From NCBI GenBank assembly GCA_003176075.1, contig PSRN01000077.1:1-5930 (forward strand): a DNA stretch of 5,930 nt, given 5' to 3'. The notes beneath the pieces are model-generated. The model was not told the origin of the DNA and searched no databases. It saw only the letters and a list, made by a program, of their open reading frames with translations. Each line of letters starts with the position of its first letter. Within the stretch, counting starts at the first letter, position 1. Below, one piece after another: positions 1 to 4,459 of this stretch. The translations under genes and the position numbers were made by a program. Origin of the DNA: Bdellovibrio sp. GTDB lineage: Bacteria; Bdellovibrionota; Bdellovibrionia; Bdellovibrionales; Bdellovibrionaceae.

Positions 1-24
1 GCGGCGTCTCGTCCATCGCTAAAT

Positions 25-339
25 TTAGCCAGTCTGCCGTATTTTTTTATCCAACAGACGCTTTGCCTTTTGGATGATCATCTTATGTTTTTTGATCTCT
101 GCTTCTTGGCCATTTGGAAAGAGCAGAAGACTGGGATGAATTCCAAGAAAAGCGCCGATGCGAGTTGCCAGGTCCACCCCAATTTCTCTACGATCATTTT
201 CTATCGCACTCAGATTGGTCTCTGGAACACCAATCACCTCACTCATCTCCTTTTGAGTAATGTGGAAATTGGTACGAAAAGCTCTGATGATTGTTCCCGC
301 AGTTGTGTTCCTGATAAACAAATGCTGTAGATCCTTCAT
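25..339 (-). CDS. XRE-family helix-turn-helix transcriptional regulator, small
   Basis: This 104-residue protein is essentially one helix-turn-helix domain of the Cro/C1 (XRE) type, at about residues 15-72. ITQKEMSEVIGV (27-38) forms the first two HTH helices, PETNLSAIEND (39-49) the recognition helix, and DLATRIGAFLGIHPSLLLF the closing helices. A basic Lys/Arg-rich tail follows (about 80-102) and probably forms one helix. The start is well supported: AAGGAG lies 5 bases before the ATG. The family binds DNA as dimers and often represses its own promoter. HigA-type antitoxins share this architecture, but no toxin gene lies upstream of it, and only 24 bases are visible downstream. It could be an orphan regulator, or the first gene of a pair whose partner is outside the window. 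The palindrome at 416-431, upstream of its start, is a candidate binding site. The HTH assignment is firm; the target is unknown. Confidence 0.87.
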   Translation of the reverse strand: MKDLQHLFIRNTTAGTIIRAFRTNFHITQKEMSEVIGVPETNLSAIENDRREIGVDLATRIGAFLGIHPSLLLFPNGQEAEIKKHKMIIQKAKRLLDKKIRQTG

Positions 340-344
340 TTTGT

Positions 345-350
345 CTCCTT
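345..350 (-). promoter_or_regulatory. Ribosome binding site of the HTH regulator
   Basis: AAGGAG on the minus strand, 5 bases before the ATG at 339. It fixes the start of the regulator gene. Confidence 0.8.
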
Positions 351-371
351 GGAATAATCATGGGTAGCCGT

Positions 372-415
372 CAACTTCACGATCACCACGATAATCTTTT
401 AATAAAGAAGAACAA
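372..415 (-). promoter_or_regulatory. Possible promoter region of the HTH regulator (weak)
   Basis: Reading on the minus strand downstream of the palindrome, an A/T-rich stretch contains TTGTTC followed after 16 bases by TATCGT. These are poor but correctly spaced matches to -35 and -10 boxes. The A/T richness (a TTTATTAAAAG core) stands out from the surroundings. The same stretch could instead be the U-rich tail of a terminator for the upstream gene. This is inference only. Confidence 0.25.
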
Positions 416-431
416 CCTGTAATATTACAGG
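416..431. repeat. Perfect 16-bp palindrome over the stop codon of the lipoprotein gene
   Basis: CCTGTAATATTACAGG is its own reverse complement over all 16 bases, and symmetry ends exactly at its edges. It contains the TAA (425-427) ending the lipoprotein gene and lies 77 bp upstream of the HTH regulator start. In minus-strand RNA it would fold into a short hairpin followed by the U-rich UUGUUCUUCUUUAUU, which would suit a weak Rho-independent terminator. As DNA it has the form of a site for a dimeric repressor such as the adjacent XRE protein. The sequence alone does not separate these roles. Confidence 0.6.
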
Positions 432-1711
432 CTGCCCACACCCGTTGTCGGGACCGTGATCCACCCCGTGTGAAGAGCATCTGAATTCGTTCCGTTAATT
501 AAGGTTGTCGGCGATGCCGGGTAGTTGCTAACCGCCCATTGATTCGAATTGCAACTACTTTGAGAAACGTCCACCTGGCTGGGATCAAATGCTTGTGAAT
601 TGCAGGCCGTTAGACTCACCTGCACCGGGCTGGGTCCGCGACCCAGGGCCGTGAGGGTGGGTGTCAAGTTGGTGTTCCCGGTGCAGACACTGGCTGAGAC
701 GGACGTTTGCGCGTCCGACTGAAAACAGGTCGGAGTCTGAGACGGACAGGTGGTTCCCATGTCGACTGAGCCCTCAGCGTAAATGTTTGTCCCATCCGTA
801 ATAAGCTGAATTCCGCAGTAACCAAAACCAATACCGGCGACGGCCAACTCAACAACATGGGTGCTGGGATTTGCCTTCAAGTGCATTACTCCATAGCTGC
901 AAGTGTCCCATTGTGCCGGGTAGGCGGACTGGTTGGTACTTGCGGTAACGGCCCCGCAGCCGCCAGGCGCATTCGAATAGCCCAGCGCGATCCAAGCTTC
1001 AACAGCCCAGGTGGAGGTGCTTGCGATCGTTCCACTGCCAGTCACCGGCGACAGGACATAGGCCCCCCATTCGGCGCCATTTGCAGAATAAATGTTAATG
1101 TCACCTGATGTCGACTTTCCGAATTGAAGGAAGGCCGGATCGCCGGTGTAGCTGGGGGTAAACTGTGAATAGCACTGGGCCACGAGATTCACGGTTTGTC
1201 CAAAAGGGGTAATGGAATAGGCGACGGGCGTACTGTTTAAACAAGTGGAAGTGCTGCTGGCGCTCATGGTATTGATGTTCGAAATAAACGAATCGACCCC
1301 GGGCAAGAGGGTGGTGAGTAAATCCGTGGGTCCACTGCCCGAAAAGAAGCGGCTGTTGAGATCAGCAAAAGATCCCGTCGCCTGTGCGTTTGGTAAAGCC
1401 CCTTTAAGCAGCTTTTCAAGAAAGGAAGGTTGATAAAGGTGGAGAGCATGGCCTGTTCCAGTCGATGACAATCCCGCGGGGATGGAGGCCTTCACGATCG
1501 GCGTAATCGCCGGAATGCTTGCACCCGAGCCGGTCGAAGCCGAACTGCTGTCCTTTTTGCTGCAGCCGATATGTAGACCCATGGTCGTCGCAATCAGGAG
1601 GCTCGCAAGCCGCGAAGGTTGTCTCAGCCGATCCGATTGAGGCTCAAATTTAGATTTCGTTTTCTGCCCGGGTAGCACAAGTCGATTTGTAAAACTCCAA
1701 TCTTTGATCAT
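425..1711 (-). CDS. Cys-rich probable lipoprotein of unknown family
   Basis: I do not recognise this 428-residue protein. The start is the ATG at 1711 because AAGGAGG sits 5 bases before it; an in-frame ATG at 1750 has no such site. The N-terminus is unusually long: a basic, polar stretch (1-34) precedes a short hydrophobic segment (35-49) ending in HIGC, with Cys50 the likely lipid-attachment residue. The -3 residue is His, which is atypical of lipoboxes, so lipidation is probable rather than certain. A Ser/Ala/Gly-rich linker follows (about 51-75), then a helical-looking stretch (about 90-148). The rest (about 155-428) is rich in Ser, Thr, Gly and aromatic residues, probably beta-stranded, with ten cysteines at 157, 180, 252, 271, 299, 322, 329, 343, 370 and 387. 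The even count suits disulfides in the periplasm or at the surface. No catalytic motif is evident. It lies 105 bp after the propeptide-like gene on the same strand, so co-transcription is possible. Confidence 0.85.
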   Translation of the reverse strand: MIKDWSFTNRLVLPGQKTKSKFEPQSDRLRQPSRLASLLIATTMGLHIGCSKKDSSSASTGSGASIPAITPIVKASIPAGLSSTGTGHALHLYQPSFLEKLLKGALPNAQATGSFADLNSRFFSGSGPTDLLTTLLPGVDSFISNINTMSASSTSTCLNSTPVAYSITPFGQTVNLVAQCYSQFTPSYTGDPAFLQFGKSTSGDINIYSANGAEWGAYVLSPVTGSGTIASTSTWAVEAWIALGYSNAPGGCGAVTASTNQSAYPAQWDTCSYGVMHLKANPSTHVVELAVAGIGFGYCGIQLITDGTNIYAEGSVDMGTTCPSQTPTCFQSDAQTSVSASVCTGNTNLTPTLTALGRGPSPVQVSLTACNSQAFDPSQVDVSQSSCNSNQWAVSNYPASPTTLINGTNSDALHTGWITVPTTGVGSL

Positions 1712-1716
1712 GGGAT

Positions 1717-1723
1717 CCTCCTT
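1717..1723 (-). promoter_or_regulatory. Strong ribosome binding site deciding the lipoprotein start
   Basis: AAGGAGG on the minus strand, 5 bases before the ATG at 1711. It selects this ATG over the in-frame ATG at 1750, which would add 13 residues and place this site inside the coding region. Confidence 0.85.
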
Positions 1724-1744
1724 GTTGATGCTCCATCGGAAGAC

Positions 1745-1779
1745 CGCCAACCGAACTCAAACCCAATCTCTTGTTGGCG
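1745..1779. repeat. Inverted repeat between the propeptide-like and lipoprotein genes
   Basis: CGCCAAC (1745-1751) and GTTGGCG (1773-1779) are exact reverse complements around a 21-base spacer. The repeat lies in the 105-bp gap between two minus-strand genes. No T-run follows on the minus strand, so it is not a classic terminator. It could be an RNA hairpin in the lipoprotein leader or a spaced protein site. A TTGACG (minus strand, 1786-1791) lies just upstream and resembles a -35 box, but I see no convincing -10 at the right distance. Confidence 0.3.
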
Positions 1780-1816
1780 CAGGATCGTCAAAAAAGGGTG
1801 AACAGGGCGGAACTCG

Positions 1817-2710
1817 TTATTCCGTGGTGGCGGGAAGTTCACTGAGAATATCGCCGTTGCTCGCTCCCACCAGCACTTGGGCGGTGTGAAAGCGCGGAAG
1901 GTTGAAACTCACGTTGAAAATCCATGCGAGTTGGGTTTGCGATCCTGTCCAGAGAACTGGACCGCGTATCATTTTGATTTGACTCGCTTCCGGATATTTT
2001 TGGCGAAGGATGTTTTCGCTGTCCGCCGCGGTGACGCTGACCTGCCGGTTGTAATCGCCCACCGGCTGGGTCAAGTTGTCGACGATGTAAACGGCGCCAT
2101 CACCTATGCGGGCGTGAATGCGAAGAATCCCGCCGAACACCTCATACCCATCAACGACCTGGTCCAACTCAAAAGTTTGGCTGGCTTCCGTAATCCCGTT
2201 GGCGCGCACTCCACGGCTCAGCACTTGCTCCGGCACAAGGTCCAAAAGGGGCGCGAGAAGGCTGACGATTCCAGGAATTTTTGTGGTGTCTGAGGCTTGA
2301 ACCCGCATTGGACCGCCGGCAATGGTGCGAATCCGTCCCCGATCGTCTTTCAGAAATGACCATTCGCCGGGAAAGCGTCGCCGAAAATCATCTTCACCTT
2401 GAATCGGCTGCTCTGTGAGCGTGGGCGGCGAAGCCGCCACGGGTGCGGAGATCGTGAAGGCGCCGACTTGGGCATTTGCCGAGTCCTGCTTTGACTGGGC
2501 TGGACTTCGCGGAGCGCTCCGCTCAGGGCCTTGATCAGGATTTTGCGCAAGTGAGAGGGAGAGCCCGTTCGCTGGCCCATTCATCGCCGTCATATCCTGG
2601 CGGTGGCTTCGCGGCCGGATGGCCATCAGCACGGCGATCACTGCAACAATGGCGATCACTGTGACAACCATGAAGGAAGCGGTTGATTCCCGCCCTATTT
2701 TTCGACTCAT
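1817..2710 (-). CDS. Membrane-anchored, free-standing FTP/PepSY-like propeptide protein
   Basis: This 297-residue protein resembles the propeptide of thermolysin- and fungalysin-type metalloproteases, without a protease domain. Residues 13-31 form a hydrophobic anchor after a basic N-terminus, predicting a periplasmic body. A Pro/Gln/Ser-rich linker covers about 40-105. About 135-212 resembles the FTP (fungalysin/thermolysin propeptide) region, with the characteristic pattern FELDQVVDGYEVFGG then LRIHARIGDGAVYIVDN. About 224-293 resembles the following PepSY-like part: a helix (TAADSENILRQKYP), a strand AWIFNVSF, then TAQVLVGASNGDIL. In known proteases these domains help folding and inhibit the enzyme until removed. 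HExxH is absent here. The divergent neighbour at 2931 encodes a matching catalytic domain lacking a propeptide, suggesting action in trans (inference). The ATG at 2710 has only a weak AAAG before it; the ATG for Met14 has no better site and would cut into the anchor's basic flank. Domain assignment is by pattern recognition only. Confidence 0.8.
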   Translation of the reverse strand: MSRKIGRESTASFMVVTVIAIVAVIAVLMAIRPRSHRQDMTAMNGPANGLSLSLAQNPDQGPERSAPRSPAQSKQDSANAQVGAFTISAPVAASPPTLTEQPIQGEDDFRRRFPGEWSFLKDDRGRIRTIAGGPMRVQASDTTKIPGIVSLLAPLLDLVPEQVLSRGVRANGITEASQTFELDQVVDGYEVFGGILRIHARIGDGAVYIVDNLTQPVGDYNRQVSVTAADSENILRQKYPEASQIKMIRGPVLWTGSQTQLAWIFNVSFNLPRFHTAQVLVGASNGDILSELPATTE

Positions 2711-2766
2711 TCTTTAAATCTTAATGGAAAGAACGGGAAAGGCCCAGATCAAAGGCTCATTCTTTA
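2706..2766. repeat. 11-bp direct repeat including the start of the propeptide-like gene
   Basis: CTCATTCTTTA occurs at 2706-2716 and again at 2756-2766, 50 bp apart. The first copy contains the ATG at 2710 and the weak AAAG before it. The second copy has an ATG that reaches TGA after two more codons. It may be a relic of a local duplication or chance. Confidence 0.45.
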
Positions 2767-2777
2767 TTCGATCAAAG
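2747..2777. repeat. Pair of 8-bp direct repeats in the divergent promoter region
   Basis: GATCAAAG occurs at 2747-2754 and 2770-2777, 23 bp start to start, about two helical turns, so both copies face the same side of the DNA. The position, 37-67 bp upstream of the start of the propeptide-like gene, suits an operator or activator site. No matching regulator can be named. Confidence 0.4.
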
Positions 2778-2900
2778 CCGCGGCACCTGTTTTCAAAAAT
2801 GTTTCTCCAAGGGGCCAGCCACTAGACATTGGCTGAAAGCTGGTCAGGCAGAAAAGTTCACATTTGAAAAAAGACAAATGTTTTCGGTTGGAAAAACGGC

Positions 2901-2912
2901 GGCCCCGGGGCC
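2901..2912. repeat. 12-bp all-G/C palindrome before the metalloprotease start
   Basis: GGCCCCGGGGCC is a perfect palindrome 18 bp before the proposed TTG start. It is flanked by GTTGG (2887-2891) and CCAAC (2911-2915), which can also pair. In RNA it could fold close to the translation start, and as DNA it could be a protein site. Confidence 0.45.
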
Positions 2913-2930
2913 AACAAGTCGGTCTTTGGT

Positions 2931-4421
2931 TTGCAGTTTAAGGACGTCATAGGGGGGATTCTGACCAAAAGATTTGGTTTTCCTCTTGCCGTCTGGGGTT
3001 TCACACTCCTTTCACTTTTGGGTTGCTCAAAGGGATTTGAGATGAAATCCATTTCAGACTTTGAAACAGCCTCGATGAGTCCTTCGGCCGAGAACGACAC
3101 CGCCTCGACCGCTGGTGCTTCGGCTTTAGGAGGTGGAGCCTCGTCTATCCCAACCTCTTCTCAACCCAATCCCCAAGGGTCACCGCCGGCCACGTCCACG
3201 CCTCAATCCGCTTCCGCATCGAGTCTGACTTCCACACCATCAGCCTCCGCCAGTCCCGCCGCCACACCAAATAGTTCGTCGATGACCTCGGTGGTGGATA
3301 TTGGATATGAGCTGGCGGGCAAGAACCTTGTTCCAGATTGCGCTACCGATTCCAACTTCAACAGCTGCCTCTTCTGGAAGAATCCGGTGGCGCAAACGGG
3401 TGCCATTTTGAGTGGCCACGGGTTGACAACTTCGACTGATCTTTCATCTGTTCAGATCGACGCGGTCAATATTCCAAGCGGCTGGTACGACAACTCCGGG
3501 TATTTGCAAAACCCAACGATTAAAGTTTATCTTGATCAGACCTCAAATACGGCGGCGAGAGTTACGACCGCCGCCGGCAATTTCAAATTCGCCTATGCCA
3601 ATGATGCAAATCGAAAAGTGACCCAAACGATGGTGTTTTATTGGCTCATGACTGAAGTGAATTTTTTTAAAGAAAGAGTCGGAAAATTCTACGCTGAGAA
3701 TCATGGAGTCGTTGTTTTCGCCTCGGATTCTACCTTGCAAAACAATGCCTATTTCTCGTTGACTGATCATACGCTTCACGCGGGACGGGACGATCAAGGC
3801 GTCGATCTGGCTGTGGGAGCTGAGATCGTGCTTCACGAGATGGGGCATGCCAACGCCTTTTTTTCGTCCAATGGCGGGATTCATATCGCTTCCGGAGGAC
3901 AGACAGCCGACGGTTATTGCACAACCGCGAGAGCCGGTTCGCTTTGCTGCCGCGACAAGTTTGGATGCGCTTCAGGAATCGATGAAGGGCAAGCCGATCA
4001 CCACGCCGGCTTGGTGTTTATTTCCGATCCCGCCCTGGGTCAGACCTGGTTCAACAACCTCAATGGTGTCGTGGATTGTGGAATTGCACGGAACGCTGTT
4101 AAAAATCTCAATCTGACCGCTGACGAAGTCTATCTGTCTTGCGGCAACTCCGGCGCCGGATCAAACTTCAACGGCGAAATTCATATCATGGGAGCGCTTT
4201 ACGCTTCGATTTGGTATGCTCTCGCCGCGACCGCCCGGGCCACAGGTGGCGCTGATGCCGTGGATATAGATAAGCTCTTCAGCGAGCACTTAAAGGTCTT
4301 GACCGGAGCCGACAATTTTCCCAGCGTTTACGCCAAGCTTCGGGCCATTGACAGCTCGCTCTTTGGCGGGAAGTTTGGCACCGCCATTCAGGCGGAGTTC
4401 AAGAAGCGCAATCTGATCTAA
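2931..4421 (+). CDS. Lipoprotein zinc metalloprotease, gluzincin of the M4/M36 type, without its own propeptide
   Basis: This is a predicted surface or periplasmic zinc endopeptidase. A signal peptide ends in the lipobox LLGC, with Cys32 as lipid site. A low-complexity Ser/Ala/Thr/Pro linker (about 48-120) leads to the catalytic region. NAYFSLTDHTLHAG (272-285) and GAEIVLHEMGHA (297-308) match the usual approach to the active site; His302 and His306 are zinc ligands and Glu303 the catalytic base. DEGQAD (351-356) supplies Glu352 as third ligand, like EGxSD in fungalysins. GEIHIMGALYASIWYAL (415-431) resembles the C-terminal helix motif, with His418 matching the thermolysin/fungalysin transition-state histidine. 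The 45 residues between His306 and Glu352 are more than usual and contain four cysteines (330, 339, 340, 346). No FTP/PepSY propeptide is present. The start is uncertain: TTG at 2931 lacks a Shine-Dalgarno site; a CTG at 2961 after GGGGGG would give a 22-residue signal. It is divergent from the propeptide-like gene and 38 bp before the GH15 gene. Confidence 0.88.
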   Translation: MQFKDVIGGILTKRFGFPLAVWGFTLLSLLGCSKGFEMKSISDFETASMSPSAENDTASTAGASALGGGASSIPTSSQPNPQGSPPATSTPQSASASSLTSTPSASASPAATPNSSSMTSVVDIGYELAGKNLVPDCATDSNFNSCLFWKNPVAQTGAILSGHGLTTSTDLSSVQIDAVNIPSGWYDNSGYLQNPTIKVYLDQTSNTAARVTTAAGNFKFAYANDANRKVTQTMVFYWLMTEVNFFKERVGKFYAENHGVVVFASDSTLQNNAYFSLTDHTLHAGRDDQGVDLAVGAEIVLHEMGHANAFFSSNGGIHIASGGQTADGYCTTARAGSLCCRDKFGCASGIDEGQADHHAGLVFISDPALGQTWFNNLNGVVDCGIARNAVKNLNLTADEVYLSCGNSGAGSNFNGEIHIMGALYASIWYALAATARATGGADAVDIDKLFSEHLKVLTGADNFPSVYAKLRAIDSSLFGGKFGTAIQAEFKKRNLI

Positions 4422-4437
4422 GTGGTCCATCCTTCGC

Positions 4438-4456
4438 ACTTTGCGCTTCACAAAGT
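4438..4456 (+). repeat. Small inverted repeat just before the GH15 gene
   Basis: ACTTTG (4438-4443) and CAAAGT (4451-4456) are exact reverse complements around a 7-base loop, ending 3 bases before the ATG at 4460. The stem is weak and no T-run follows, so it does not look like a terminator. It occupies the place where a Shine-Dalgarno site would be, and none is visible there. Confidence 0.3.
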
Positions 4457-4459
4457 TCA

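Larger units (their letters stand above)
2711..2930. promoter_or_regulatory. Divergent intergenic region with several short repeats
   Basis: This 220-bp gap must carry the promoters of both the propeptide-like gene (leftward) and the metalloprotease gene (rightward). It holds the direct repeats noted separately, an inverted repeat CAGCCA (2816-2821) / TGGCTG (2830-2835) with an 8-bp spacer, and a perfect 12-bp palindrome GGCCCCGGGGCC (2901-2912). I could not find a convincing sigma-70 -35/-10 pair with normal spacing in either direction: a leftward TTGAAA near 2796 and a rightward TTGAAA at 2864 have no good -10 partner. Alternative sigma factors or activator dependence are possible. Confidence 0.5.

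Noticed and set aside
25..424. Toxin-antitoxin locus built around the XRE protein
   Set aside because: The HTH domain resembles HigA-type antitoxins, but no small toxin gene is upstream and only 24 bases are visible downstream, so the claim cannot be supported here.
1712..1750. A 13-codon upstream extension of the Cys-rich lipoprotein from the ATG at 1750
   Set aside because: An AAGGAGG site 5 bases before the ATG at 1711 strongly favours the shorter form, and the extension would move the signal even further from the N-terminus.
1877..2293. Plus-strand open frame of 138 codons inside the propeptide-like gene
   Set aside because: It is antisense to the FTP/PepSY-like region, has no ribosome binding site, and its translation mirrors the codons of the real gene.
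2878..2952. A 24-codon plus-strand frame from the ATG at 2878, overlapping the TTG start of the protease
   Set aside because: It has no Shine-Dalgarno site and no recognisable product. It could be a leader peptide or a frameshift relic, but nothing in the sequence supports either.
4438..4456. Rho-independent terminator after the protease gene
   Set aside because: The inverted repeat ACTTTG/CAAAGT is short and A/T-rich and is followed by the GH15 start rather than a T-run.
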